NCBI GenBank assembly: GCA_963971425.1
Contig: OZ020514.1
Span: forward strand, 43,437,158 to 43,501,157
Source: Bryoerythrophyllum caledonicum
Taxonomy: Eukaryota; Streptophyta; Bryopsida; Pottiales; Pottiaceae
Length of the DNA stretch: 64,000 nucleotides
Direction: 5' to 3'
The notes beneath the pieces are model-generated. The model was given only the letters and a program-made list of their open reading frames with translations. It was not told the origin of the DNA and ran no database searches. A program made the translations under genes and the position numbers. Positions 1 to 12,579 of this stretch are shown here, one piece after another; the first letter of the stretch is position 1, and every line of letters starts with the position of its first letter.

Positions 1-156
1 AAATTTGCTCTAGAATTGTTAAATGAGAGAAAGTTATAGCACCCGAGTTGGTGGGGGCCCGTGGCGGTTACAACTACACTGGCATTGGTTTCCCTACGCT
101 TCCATGATTGGTTTTTGAGCAAGAATTGGGTGTCTCAGACGAGGATACATTACTAA
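1..156. other. Left flank, no gene seen
   Basis: No coding potential is convincing here. The last three bases (154-156, TAA) are the left copy of the target duplication of the Harbinger element that follows. Confidence 0.5.
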
Positions 157-167
157 GGGCCGGTTTA
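157..167 (+). repeat. Harbinger left terminal inverted repeat
   Basis: GGGCCGGTTTA, the exact inverse of 4834-4844, next to TAA at 154-156. Confidence 0.9.
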
Positions 168-738
168 TACTTGGGGCCGGATTGAGGGCCGGCCGGAACT
201 CTCCAAATTTCAACCTATAGGATCTTTCAATCTCTCAAAATCCAACCCAAGAGCTTTATACTTAGGGCCGGCCGGAACCACATTTCATCCTACGTGTCAC
301 CTTAGGTCGCATGGTTTTGGCACCAAACCATCCGGCCCCAATAGAGCAATTGGGAGGAGGTTTGGCTGGGCCCAAACTCCCATCTAGGGCCGGATTCGGT
401 TCCTCCGTTGGATCCTTCAAATCGCTACCGTCAATTAATAAAATTTTATTTTTATTTTTTAAACATTCTTCGTCTGTGCGTACAAACGTGCAACAACATC
501 TGCAACCTGTTCATGTGTACGTCTGTACGCACATGCGGTCTTAAACCACTCAAACCGCTTAAATTCACGCTGCTGCGGTCCTAAACCCTTTAACGAGTGC
601 GGTCTAGCCTCTTCGCCGTTTAGGGTTGAGTCGCCTCTTCGCGGTGTGAACTTGAGTCCCCGCTTCGCAACACTCCCTACTTGTTCTTTGGTTTAGGGTT
701 TTATTGTTTCCAATTGTAGGATTTAAAGCTTTGAGAGA

Positions 739-1635
739 ATGGAGAATTTGCACAATGTGGGTTTTCTTCAGTCAGAGTTCAAAAAGAGAAGCAAGATTGA
801 TGAGGATAGGGTTGATGAGGAATGTCAAGTGCTTACAGCAGAACCAGAGAAATAGCGTAAAAAAGGGAAATCCAAATAAATCAAGGTTGTAGAGGAAGAC
901 AACAAACACAATTGGTTGGATTGTGAGATGGAAGCATTGATCGCGTTGAAGGGAGAGATGCAACTAGAGTTCATTAAGAATGCAAAAAAACAAGGTATGG
1001 AAGAACCTACCTCTAAGGTTTTTTTTTCCCTTCTGCTCCTCTTTTTATCAATGTTGTTGCGTTGTTCTTCACTCGTACGTTAAATGAAGAGAAAAAAACA
1101 ATTCAATCTTTATAACAATCATCATTGCCTTAAAAAAAAATTGGTTATCCAGGAATATTAATTTAATTTTCCATGTGCAATGCTAGATTTTTAGACTCTT
1201 CTATTCACTCCACCTTCATAATTATGTTTTGCACATATCCGTTTTGGTGATACCAACAGTCCATGGCATTTTGAAGACAAAAACATTTCACATCAAAGAC
1301 AGAACACTTCACATTGAAGACAACTCTAAAGCTTCTCAATGTTGGAGTCCATGACAGCTCTAACATTGCTCAAACATATTTTTGCTTCTTCTAATGACAT
1401 GCCTAGCGTAGAAGGTGATGTTCACGAAGGAAAGGAAGAGACCTCTGAACTAGAGCCTTCCTCTATATCAAAACAAGTAAAGGCTAGTGGCAAAATAAAA
1501 TATCAAGAAAGTGCTTTAGAGCTCATGGAACAGTTGGTAAAAAATAGCAAGGACATGGCCTAGAGCATGAAGGAGGCTAGTGGATTCATGAGTAGCCTCG
1601 ACAAACATATGGAGAGGCTCATTGAGAAGCTTTAG
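739..1635 (+). pseudogene. Harbinger ORF1 (Myb/SANT-like accessory protein) remnant
   Basis: PIF/Harbinger elements normally encode a second, DNA-binding ORF1 protein with a Myb/SANT-like domain that helps bring the transposase to the DNA. Here an ATG at 739 opens a charged reading frame with a HNWLDCEMEALIALKGEMQL segment (about 910-970) that resembles such a trihelix. The same frame reappears at 1339-1563 and runs through a TAG into a helical tail (SMKEASGFMSSLDKHMERL, about 1564-1632). Stops near 855 and 880 and a low-complexity AT-rich stretch between 1020 and 1320, probably an intron or decay, break it. The assignment rests mainly on position inside the element and on overall character, not on a clear domain match. 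Confidence 0.5.
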
Positions 1636-1639
1636 AGTT

Positions 1640-2615
1640 GTCTTCAATGTGAAGTTTAGGTTGTATTCTTCATTTCACGGTGTGCAAAATGATTACTCTC
1701 TATGTCTCATTTAATGCATGTTATCAATTTTTGTATAGTCAATTGTTGTGGTTCATTGGGGAAACCATTATTGTATTGAACTTCTCTTTTGTCAATGAAA
1801 TTTTTTGTGTTGTTTTTGAAAATAGTAAAAGAAATTGGAATTTTATGTGTACAAGGTTGTTTAATTTTGAGTTGCATTTGTAGTTGCAATTGCATTCCAT
1901 ATGCAAGTTGTAATTTTGAAATGAAGAATACCAGATTACCACACTCATAAAATGCATTCCATATGCAAGTCAAGAAATGAAGAATACAATCGGACATACG
2001 GGATTGGGCAAAATCAAAGAATTCATTAAAAATTTGATAGAATATATGATTTGTATTTTGGTCAATTGGTAGAAAAATCAATCTAAATTCTACATGCAAG
2101 CCTAATTTTTTTGTTAATTAATCCCTTCTACAAGGATTTTCTTAGAAAATCTGAACATGAGAGTAGATACATTGTGACACTAAAAATTTCTAATTTTGAG
2201 TTCAGAGATATTTTGAAGACAAACTAACTATTGAAAATTAGGCCGACTTGTAGGATCTTGTTAGCTTTTTCTACCAACCAACAAAATTCTAAAAGAAATG
2301 ATTTTCATTTTTTAATATAATTTCTTGTTTTTAGCAATATTAGTAAATAAAACTAAATATTCATTACAAATGGAAAATTGGCCTTAGACCTGACTTATAA
2401 ATAAAAAATAAAAAATGACCTAACTCCAAAAATCATGTATGTTGTGCAATTATCATTTTATAAATTTTTCTATATGTAGAATTTCATTCATATAGAAGCG
2501 AACTTTATTCAAACTAATATGGAAACAAATGAGAAATCCATAATTGAGCTTAAACAAGAAGAAGTTCAAAACATAGATCAACAATAGAATTTTAAAAAGG
2601 TTTACAATACTACTA
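1640..2615. other. AT-rich spacer inside the Harbinger element
   Basis: No reading frame with convincing composition lies between the two converging genes. Small ORFs here are AT-driven. Confidence 0.4.
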
Positions 2616-2619
2616 AGAT

Positions 2620-3801
2620 CTAGTTGAAGTCCATGTCTTCTTCAAGTTCATCATTGAAAGTTACAGTACATTGTTTGGCCACATGAAGTTGCCAAAAATT
2701 TTGGGCCATCAATTCATGCTGAAGAGTAGCTTGTCTTAACATTTTTTGTATCATTTCTTCTTTTTCCTTTTTGGACTCTATAGAATCTCCTTGTACTTTG
2801 TCTTTTATTGATTCTGGATCATCTCCATCATAACGCAGTAGTTCAGAATGTAGAGCCGCTTGTGGAGGCAATAACATGATTTGTAGTTGTTTCATAGATT
2901 CTTTTGCAATAAGTAATGTTTGAGCATCTTGTTGAGCACTTTCAAGTTTTTCTAAACTTTGATTGGCGGATTTTCTCAAATCAATATGTGCTTCTCTTGC
3001 CCACTGTATATTGAAGCTGTCACCGTGAATAATGCATAAATTATGCAAACAAATACATGTTGTCACTAGATCAGTTAAATTCTATAGTCGTACATCAATT
3101 CGTTTTGAAAGAATCCTCCATTGCCCTTTTAAACATCCAAAAGATCATTCAACAGCCATTCAGGTGTTGGACTATATGTAATTCCAATGAGCCTTTTCTC
3201 TTGATAGTCCGTCCTATACGCCTTTGAATGGGCTGAAAAACCAAGGCCTCATTGGATATGTTGCATCCTCTATTCATTTGTAGGGTAAAAACTTGTTATT
3301 CATAACGTCTTTTTCTAACTGGCTTCTTTGAAATACGGACTAATCATGGCAACTTCTTGCCCATCCAAAGTCAAAATCCCAGAACTTACAGTGAACATTA
3401 ACCACTCCTTGTAAAATAATTAAATAAAATCCTTTACGACAATAGTATTTCCGAGAATCTCGACTAGGGGCCACTATGGGTATATGGGAATCGTCTATGG
3501 CTCCTAATATGATGTAAGGTATACCGTGTAAGGATTCAAATTCGGCAGCTCTAGTTTTCATGTTTCCGGGAGTCAATTTTTCTATCACTGAAGGCAATAA
3601 ATGTTTGTTTATGGCTTTGCAACATTGTCGTACGATTACAGATGTCGTACTCTTAACTATACCATATAAGTCTCCAATCATTGACAACGTATTCCTAGTC
3701 GCAAGTCTAGCAAGTGTAACTGCCACTTTAATTTGGACAAAAATACTATCGGTCATTTCAGTATATTTTATTTTAATATCCGGGTCCAAAAATTGACACA
3801 A
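2620..3801 (-). pseudogene. Harbinger DDE transposase (DDE_Tnp_4-like), broken
   Basis: This is the nuclease-type transposase of PIF/Harbinger elements, which cuts and joins DNA at TWA targets. On the - strand, 3801-3340 is open for 153 codons and contains an N-terminal helical region, then GAIDDSHI (first catalytic Asp) and RKGFYLIILQGVVNVHCKFW with a following Asp (second catalytic Asp region). After 3340 the frame is disrupted. Frames around 3130-3180 still show a degenerate segment where the catalytic Glu block is expected. The C-terminal part reappears at 3066-2620 with CICLHNLCIIHGDSFNIQW, a typical end of this family, followed by a charged helical tail. Several frame breaks make it inactive. 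Confidence 0.8.
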
Positions 3802-4833
3802 GAAATAGAAAGTTTCTTAGTTGACCCTGAGTCGACTTGAAACATTTGTTCTCTATAGCTCCCCAACAATTGATTTTGAACAAATCCAGTTAGTCTAATA
3901 TGCTTCTATACTATCCATATTCACGGCCTTGAATCATCTTCTAGTGAAACAAAGACCATCAAAAGATTTGATAAGTCATTTGCATGTATAGATGCTTTCA
4001 TATGCATTAGTATGGAATTGAAAACAAACTTCAAAGCAAAGAATAGTACTAGTGATACCATAACTTTATGCCTTTGAGTAGTTACCATGTTGCAATATCA
4101 GGAAAATAGAGATTGTGATTCAATGTGTACAACCTAAACAAATAACCAAAAATAATCCAATATCCAAATATTAAAAAAATATGTAATTATGAAAGCCTAT
4201 TTTGTTTAAATATGATCTTCAAAAAGAAAAGAAGTAGAAATAATAGAATAAAAGAAAAACCTAAATTTTGAAAATGTTAAAATACTCTTTTTTGGATATG
4301 CGCCTAGAAAAAGGGATTTGGTCAAATAAAGTAAATAAACCTCTTTTTTCCAACAGTCAAAATAGGAAGAGGAATTTAAGGTTGCATATATATGAAAAAA
4401 AAACTCTCTTTTATTTGAGACCTATCAAAAATAAGAGAAAAAATAAATTTTTAAAGAAAATAGCAAAAATACTCTTGTTTATTTTTAAATTTTAAATGTA
4501 GTAAGGAAAGAAAACATATGAAGTAAATATATAAAACCTATTTTTCTTTAAACTAGGAAAGAAACAAAGATAAAGGCTTGACATATGTGCTTCTATATAT
4601 TTTAGTTGAGCCTTATGAAAATCTAAGACACTTAAAAATTGGAAATATGGACCTAGAATCCGGCCCCAACACTTTACATTCACTAGGGCCAAAATGATGA
4701 ATTTGAAATCCGGTCCTAGAATCTGGCCTCAAAGCTTTACACTATCTGGAGCCGGATGGAAGAATTGGGACCGGATTGAAGGCCGGATTGGAGGCAAATC
4801 CAGCCGGCCTTCCATCCGACCTCAGGCCTTATG

Positions 4834-4844
4834 TAAACCGGCCC
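4834..4844 (-). repeat. Harbinger right terminal inverted repeat
   Basis: TAAACCGGCCC, followed by the right TAA target duplication at 4845-4847. Confidence 0.9.
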
Positions 4845-5995
4845 TAATCCTCAAGGATCGTGATATATTTCCTTCCCTCCCAGACGCCATACTGTCGTCC
4901 TTGCTTTGACATTCAAAGTCCTCTACATTGAAGTTAGCAACTTTACACCCTTGCATCCAACTTTCCGACGCATTTGGTCTCAAAGAATCACTCATCATAA
5001 ATAGATAATGATGACGTGCATTTTTGGGCATTACTTTCTTTCTTATTTACCATTACTTTCTTTCACTATCTACAGGTCACCTATAGATAATGAATGCCCA
5101 AAAATGCAGGTCATCTATGCAGGTCACCTGTACATAATGAAAGAAAGATCATCTAAATAAGAATTAGCTGATGACTTGGACTAGCCAGTCATTGTTACGG
5201 ATATGGCCCGTGCAATCCTTTGTTTGCGCTGCCTCTTCAATACCTGACAAATCTTGGAGTCGCACAACCTGCTTTGGAATCCAATCTTTACAACTTTGCT
5301 CAGCTAAGAGGGCCTTTTGTTGACGTCGTCACTTCAATGCCTTCTCCTGGTTTGGATTAGAGTAATGCGTAGTTTGTCTCTTCCGTCCACCCTTGCTAGT
5401 CATTCTCAGCAATTAAATTTATTGATTGCTCACCATTTTGCATTCGCCCAGCAACTTGCAAAGGTGACAGAGTTGGACTTCGCAAAACTTCAAAGTTGCA
5501 AAGTTGGAGTCATTAACCTATTCCTAGAACCTACAATCGGAATGGCCCATGCAATCTTGCAATTTTAACTATTGTTGTCAATCTTTATTTGAAGTTTAAA
5601 CTCGCAGCTAAACCCACAGTACACCATCTCTATTGTTTGCCTCCGCCCTTACAAACCTCGTATTCATGGATTTGTACTATGTATTATCAAAAAAATGACA
5701 TAAGACATGATATATTTTTAAAGGCTATTGTCTGGATTTCGGAGGCACTATTTTCTTTGTACCCAATTTATATATTCCTTACTTTGCTTTAGATTAAAAA
5801 ATGCATATATTCATTCCAAAGCCGTCTGAAAGGGTACAAGTGGATGACACAGACTATGAATACATTAGTTTGCCATAATTGGACAATTTGGACTTCCTCG
5901 CGTATGCAATGAGTCGAATTCTTTCTTGGTACACCGTCGTATGTTAACAATAGTCATTCTAACTCCTTTGCCATTAAGAGTTTGAGCACATGGCA
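4845..5995. other. Intergenic stretch with a small foldback
   Basis: No recognisable gene. Short ORFs on both strands lack domain signals. A short inverted repeat lies at 5011-5114. Confidence 0.4.
5011..5114. repeat. Short imperfect inverted repeat
   Basis: ATGACGTGCATTTTTGGGCA at about 5011-5030 is inversely repeated as AATGCCCAAAAATGCAGGTC at 5093-5112, with the arms continuing slightly further (GATGAC / GTCATC). About 60 bases separate the arms. It could be a MITE remnant. Confidence 0.6.
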
Positions 5996-5999
5996 TCGC

Positions 6000-8900
6000 T
6001 CACATCTCACCATCGAGGTGTTCCGCTTTTCATGTATGTTGGTGAGGATGGCACTGTGAATGTTCTCGAGGCACTGCTCAGTATTTGCTTTGGTTTAGGA
6101 CTGGAATCGTTCCTGTGAAACAAGAGGTGTCTAATAGTTCAAGAGCTCTAGAACATTCTATTGACCAAGTGAAAGATCGAGACAAAATAGGATTTGTCTA
6201 GAATATGTGTCGTAGTTTTTTCAAAGTACATAGCATTACGGATGCTCAAATGTCTGCTAATGTATCATGTGCCGTTTTGACTCCTAATTCCGAATCCGGT
6301 GATACGGTGCTAGTGCCTAGTCTAGGCATATGGTCTAGCCCAACCATTCAGCTTCTTAGTTACACTAAAGATGAGGATATGTGTGATGTCAATTTAGAGG
6401 AATCATTGTACACCTTCAAGTCACAAGACCAAGTTCGTCCCGATGAGTCAATTTAGATCCTCAATACATCCCTAATGTCTCCATCACTTTCCTTTTGAAT
6501 AGCTCATGTCCATCCTTAGTCTAAGACTATCCATAGTATCATTCCATATGTCTCGAAGACTTGCTCTAGAAAGCACTCTCGCTGTGAGTTGGCTCGCGTT
6601 GATTTCGATAGTCTAGAAATTACACATGTCAAGTATCTATCTCCAAAGTTCAATGGGGACATCCACTTCCTACAAGACATTCCAACTCAGTTTGAAGGGG
6701 GGCTTGATGTGATGAGTAAACAATATGATGGTCACATATGGTGCAAGACAATGACTACAAAGATCATGAACAAATTTTTTCTCATATACCACAAGTCAAC
6801 ATGTACTGGACATCTTCAATGTACCAACCCCAATTGTAATTACAAATGTAGGAACGAGGGTTGCAGTAATCAAAACGAGTGGAGTAGTCTCGCCGTATCA
6901 CCTTCTCTTGTCAATGGCACTCCATGGGAAAAATCAACCCTGTCATGTAAGGTTTGCCAATCCTTGCCAATTTTTCCGGCCCTTTTTGACGCGCGTATAT
7001 ATTATGTGACGTCTACCAATCCTGAACCCACCTAACTCGCCATTCATCTTAGATATCACCATCATTCAATCTGGAAAGGAATTGACCAAACCACGATTGA
7101 CTTTTTGCATGAGTGCGTTGCCAAGGAAGTCTAGCGCCGGAAGCTTCTAATTCTACAATCATTATGGCTGCAAGCAAGAATGATCTTTCAAATTACCTCA
7201 TCCGTCCCAGGAGCAGATTTTCAAACCTTGAAGGAGCATCCATGGATGTTGTCTTAAGTGGATTCAAGACTCTATCGTCGCCATACATACGGAATTCGGT
7301 GTCGACGTGCAAACGCTTCTATAGTGGAAAGAAGGGAGTAGAGGACAACATCATGAAGCTAATGAAGTCGTCAAAGTTGTCTTCATCCACAAAAACAAGT
7401 TTTGAGCCAATCCAAAGGTAAAGTGTTTGTTTTTAAGATGTTTCTCGATTGGGCTGGTAGTGGTGTTGACCTTGTTAAATAGATGCAACCCGGTAGAGAC
7501 CTCCAAGATTGTTAGTTGATGTTTGATTACATCAAGCGGGTCAAAGACTGGACTACCATGACATGCCATATGTACGACAGTAAGGTTTGTAGAGTGATGA
7601 CAATAGCCGTGTACAATATGCAACTGGAGGATGCACAAGTACAACAATTGCTTTGGAAAAACGTGAACGATACCATGATGAAGCACAAAGTGGAGCAATT
7701 TGGCATGCTATTTGGCAAATGTGTGGCAACGGCATCAAAGACGTCACCGTGGAAAACGTAGAGCGGACATGCTTGTTCCATTGGACAAAGTGCCTTTAAT
7801 GAGCAAACACCACGAGCATTCTCTCAACCTTCCAAAATCAACACATTGCTCTTTCCAAGATATGGAAAAAGGCCAAATCACAAGAGGAGGCTGTAACACA
7901 ATTCAATGTCATTCAAGGGTGGTGGGTGTCATCTAGAGCCACTATTAAGAGCAGACATTGTGCCCTAGAAGATTGGATGGCTTTTTGGCACTTTTGATAT
8001 CGCCAATGGCATGGCGTAATGCAGCTTGTAAGTTCTTTCCATGCCTCCTTTAATTTATCTTATTTGTTAGAATGCCATATATAAACCCACTAATGAGAGT
8101 AGGTGTCTCTTGTGAAGAACTCACACTCAAGGAGCGAGCTGACATGCAATCCTGCAACCTTGCGGAGACAATCCACAATCAGTGGCTCTAACAATCCAAA
8201 AATACCCTTACGTGTTTATACGCGACTACCGTGGATGACCTCATGCGGGCTTCCATGCAAATCACTACGTATTGAGCATAGGTAAAAAGGAGCACCTCGA
8301 GGAAAGGTCCAGACAAAGGTACGCTTCGTTTAAGATTTGCCTAATGTTTAGGTGATCCCAAACTCATAGTAGAAGCCTTCAGGAGTTTCCCAAGGGCGGA
8401 GGATCTTTTCACAAAGACGGGCGGACTTGAAGAGGTGAAGATTTATGGGTCTACCAAACGCAAGCTTGACATGCCACCCGGTTTGAGTCACGACTCCCAC
8501 CAATCTAATATGGTGGATTACTCAATTCCACGAGATGGCACAAGAGTGACTCAAGCGCGGATCGAAGAGGCCTTAAGTGGACAAGACTTCAGAGTCCGAC
8601 ACACCACATCCGTGTTGGAATCCGATTGTGATCCGTCAAAGTGGCACATTGTCCGCCTCTCGATGACCTTTCACCAAAAATGTTGGGAATTGCAGGCTTA
8701 CACTAGTGAGAAGTGTGATGCTAGAGTTGGGTGTGGGAGCCATGGTACACCTACCCCAACATATGTTGGCAGAAAGGAGTTTATATCACCTCGGAATACT
8801 TTTGTTGAATTTTGATTTTGAACTGATGATATTGGCCACTGTGTGAAAGGCTTAAAGAAACCATATGTGGTAGATTGGCCATCAGTTCCAATGATGTGAC

Positions 8901-9462
8901 CAGTGAAGCTTGGCACTAATTTGACAATGTATGAGGTTTTATTGTTGAAAGAAGCAGGTTTTCAGTTAGAGCAACGTGTAGCTCTATCACCTTGATTTAA
9001 ACATGCTTCTATCACGGTCCCACTTCTCTATTCCAGTCAATCCAGATTCATACCATACCTTCCACAACGGCTATCAAATTTGCAGAATATTGGATGCGTC
9101 GTCGGTTCAGCATGAGACTAAGTGGTCAAGCGTTGCGCTTATGTATAATTGTTATGTCTCCAATCTGTTAGCCATACCGTATCCAGGATAGGGATGCGTT
9201 ATCACTGTTGACACTGGGAAGGAAAACCCCTAATGAATCACCTTCACCGATCTCTCGAGATGTTTATGCCCTGATTTTTTAAAGATGCAATTGGAGGCGT
9301 TGGAGAAGAAGCGGTAGTGGAAATATTGTAAACATATGTATTATATCTGACATTACATATATAAGTTGGACTACAAGGAGGCCTTATTCATGCATCCTCC
9401 AAGCTACAACTATAACAAAGTTATGCGCATATTGGAGGTTGCTAATATTGTGGGGCAAGCAT
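6000..9462 (+). pseudogene. MULE-like/SWIM-finger gene, copy 1 (decayed)
   Basis: First of four related copies in the window. Recognisable blocks in order: an N-terminal region with FKVHSITDAQMSANVSC (about 6220-6270); DGHIWCKTMTTKIMNKFFL then a Cys-rich CTNPNCNYKCRNEGC zinc-binding block (6730-6870); a core with VDLVK, DWTTMTCHMYDSKVCRVMTI and AVYNMQLEDAQ (7465-7640), equivalent to the MULE-type catalytic region; a conserved CNLAETIHNQWL plus TTVDDLMRASMQ block (8150-8265); and a C-terminal CLCPDF...YCKHMYYIYD block (9258-9350) matching a SWIM finger (CxC...CxH). Frameshifts and stops occur throughout. One is a TAG at 7480-7482 where copy 3 has Gln. The family resembles FAR1/MULE transposase-derived genes; the catalytic residues are not securely identified. 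Confidence 0.65.
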
Positions 9463-9469
9463 GACAAAC

Positions 9470-12400
9470 GTAAGGAAGTCTTATTCTTCATGAGTATTTC
9501 TATTTCTAGAAAGCTCATATTTAAACATGTTGAATCGGTATTGCATTCTATGGTTTGGCTAGTAGTCACTATATCAATGATTTTCTCATTGCTATTTTTT
9601 TTCTATTTTTTTCAGAGTATTACTATTATTTTTTGTGTTCTCCCGTGCACAAGGTGCTATATTGGCAACTTGCGGCAGTTCCTTCAAGTATAGACAACAT
9701 ATCTTAGCCCGGGATTTGAATCAGCAACTACTCCATTAGGAGAAACTGGGAATCTCCCACCATAATCCGGTAGTTTAGGGTCATCTCCACCGTTGATATG
9801 TCGGTAGAAACATCTTCTTATATCACATTCATGAATAAAATATCTTACTCTACATTTGCACTTTAGCACTTTGTTCATATTCTAAGTTTTCACAATTTGA
9901 TTTTGCATATATGAGGCCCCTATAAATGCGCGAATGTAGGGCAAATCAAGCTTGGCTTCGAGGAATTTCTTCATATAAAGTATATATATGAAAAAAGGCC
10001 AAAAGAAATAAAAATATGTTTTTTAATTTTTTCTCAAGACTTTACCTCGAAAAGCGTCAGGCAACGTTCTTTCAAAGGAATTAAATTGAAAAATTCATTA
10101 TTACAATTCAACGACAAGAGTAAAGAGAGCTGGAAAAGAAAAAATGTAAATGGTTAATGTATTCATGGCTATAGGATACTTTCCTAATTTAGAAAAAATT
10201 CCAACATTTTCTATCAAATTTTATAGTTCTACCATTAATTTCATTTAAAATCCTTTATTTTTTAAAACTACATTTTTCCCCGTTTTCAGTCTTTTTTTTG
10301 CGCACCGCTTACAAAATAGCATTGTTGGCTCACTAAGGAACGTCCTCACAAAATTTCATAAACTTTTAGCGCACAAATTGAAAGATTATAGTATGTGAAG
10401 TATAGAAAATGGTTCAACTTCTTCCCTACGTTGAGTAGATCAGCAAACTTTGACTTCACCTCGTATAAATTTTTTGCACTACACAAGGACTAGATCCTTT
10501 ACGATCTTTTTAAGCATGAAGTTAGTTCCTTGCACACGAATTTCTAGAGGTAGAAGAAGGGTATAACATATTCAAAACAAATGTGTAAAGAATGGAGGTT
10601 CAAATACTACCAATTTGCGTTTCTTTTTCATAGACTAAACATGATTAAGAATGAAAATTAAAATGGTTAATAAGAAGGGTTACAACCCATCTTGTAGTAG
10701 AAAAAAATAAAAATAAAAAAATATGAAGATCTCTAAATTTCATGTGGAAAATTAAAGTTTTTTAGTACCTTGCTTGACAATTTGTGACAATGTATGAAAA
10801 TGTTTGACTTGGGTTAATGTGCTATTTTTCACTAAGGACAAATTTTTTTTGACAATATAAAAGAAAATAATGTTAATTGCCATTATTGAAAATCTCACAT
10901 TTGACTAATTATTCTAGCAAAAGTTATTAAAGTCGCCTGACAAGCCCGCTCTCCCCATTAAAACTTCAAAACCCTATAACTTTTGCATTGAATGTGAGAT
11001 TTGAAAAAAAATTGTGTGTATATATAGCTTTTACTAAATGTTCATTTAGGGTACAATTTCAAAAAGAAAGGTTATAAATTGACACTATAGGAACTTGGCC
11101 AAGTTCTTAGAGTCCGTTGAGGAGACTCTTGGGCCTTTAGAGGTTAAAAATGTTGCCTAATACAATACTCAATCCAAAACGTGAAAGTCAAGCTATACTT
11201 CCACACAAAGTCCATCCGAGACAATGTCATATGCTAGTTGACATTAAACATATAGACATTGTTTAATATTAAGCTAACAATTAAACACTGGTGATGTTGG
11301 TTGAACTAAAAAACATGCATTCTTCCAATTAATACTTAAAACGACATTCAAAGTGCAAACTAAAATATGGAACTTGCCTCTATTGTGGTCGGTTTTCTTA
11401 GACTTGTCCACTAGATGCTCTTGCTCCGCTATATCTACAGTGTAGACTTGTTGCACTATTCCCATTTGCACGACCTCTGATCCCCACAGAGTTGTCTACA
11501 TAGACAAACACGGGCCCAAAGATAGCGGACGGACGGACAAACGGACGGACGGACAAACGGACAGACGGACAAACGGACAGACGGACAACACCCTTATCAA
11601 CTAGATGCCTGAAATATTTTAGAGAATATTCCTCAAATATGTAGGAATATTTCCAAATATTTTGGAAAATTCTCCACCGGATGGATACTAGCCGCTATGA
11701 GACGGACGGACGCCAGAACAACCATGGACCTCCATGCATCCTTCTATTCTATTAAATCCTAAGGAATCCGCCCGAGAAGGCTCTACTTCTCTTTCAAAAT
11801 CTATCACTCTGACCGTTTAAAAAATACCCTCAAACCTTTTGCTTTTCTGCCTCATCTTCAATTTCTGCAACTATTTTTGTGTAGAAAACATTGCTGGAGG
11901 CTTTGTTCTCTTTCTACACGATTCTCCAATTGCAGATAAAGAATCTTGCATGTGGCTCAGAAATTAAAAAGGATGAACATCACTTGCTACTCAGTCTTGT
12001 ATTTCTTTGTGTTGTAATCAAGCTTCTAAAATATGCATTTCTATTTTAAACTCTCAAGGTGAACCTCAAGCTCATCTATGAATATATCATTGTTGTGATA
12101 ACTGTCTGTTTAGTGAAGGACGCAATTTTTAGACCAATTTTATATTTGTTAAAAATATATTCAGCCGCCATACATTCTGACAAACCCATAAAAAATAAAT
12201 ATTGAACCGCAATAATAAAACCTTTCCACTTCTCTAATCAACTCTAATCCTTTCAATAGTGCATTTTCAATATTGAAATCGTTTCAACGTATTTGAGGCA
12301 CGTTGACCTTCATTTCAAATTTGAGGCAGTGTTCACCTAATATCTACTTTGCATGAACATTTGTCGTCACGACATCGTACAACACTTGATAGAAGATCCT

Positions 12401-12560
12401 TGTCAATTATGGAAATTCTCCGATACTTCTATTCGATTCCTCCCGCAAACCTAACAATTCTTTTCCTAATTTGTCAATTTACCTAGCTCATACTCTACTA
12501 CAAGTAGAAAAGCCACACTTTCATTATCGCACTCTTTTGGATTCCACCCTTCATTGTTGA
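9470..12560. other. AT-rich unannotated stretch
   Basis: Three kilobases with no reading frame of convincing composition on either strand. The only structure noted is the GGAC-rich simple repeat near 11.5 kb. Confidence 0.4.
11524..11590. repeat. GGAC-rich minisatellite
   Basis: Tandem repeats of a 12-base unit close to ACGGACGGACAA with small variants (ACAGACGGACAA). A further GACGGACGGACG run lies near 11701. Confidence 0.85.
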
Positions 12561-12579
12561 ACTCGGTTAGGACCACAAT

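Larger units (their letters stand above)
157..4844. mobile_element. Complete PIF/Harbinger DNA transposon
   Basis: The element begins GGGCCGGTTTA at 157 and ends with the exact reverse complement TAAACCGGCCC at 4834-4844, giving 11-bp perfect terminal inverted repeats. It is flanked by TAA at 154-156 and 4845-4847, the 3-bp TWA-type target duplication typical of PIF/Harbinger. Both subterminal zones (about 157-400 and 4640-4844) are rich in GGGCCGG-type words, which may be transposase binding sites. Inside are a + strand ORF1 remnant (739-1635) and a - strand DDE transposase remnant (2620-3801), so the two genes converge. Both are broken, so the copy looks non-autonomous today although its ends are well preserved. 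Confidence 0.9.
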
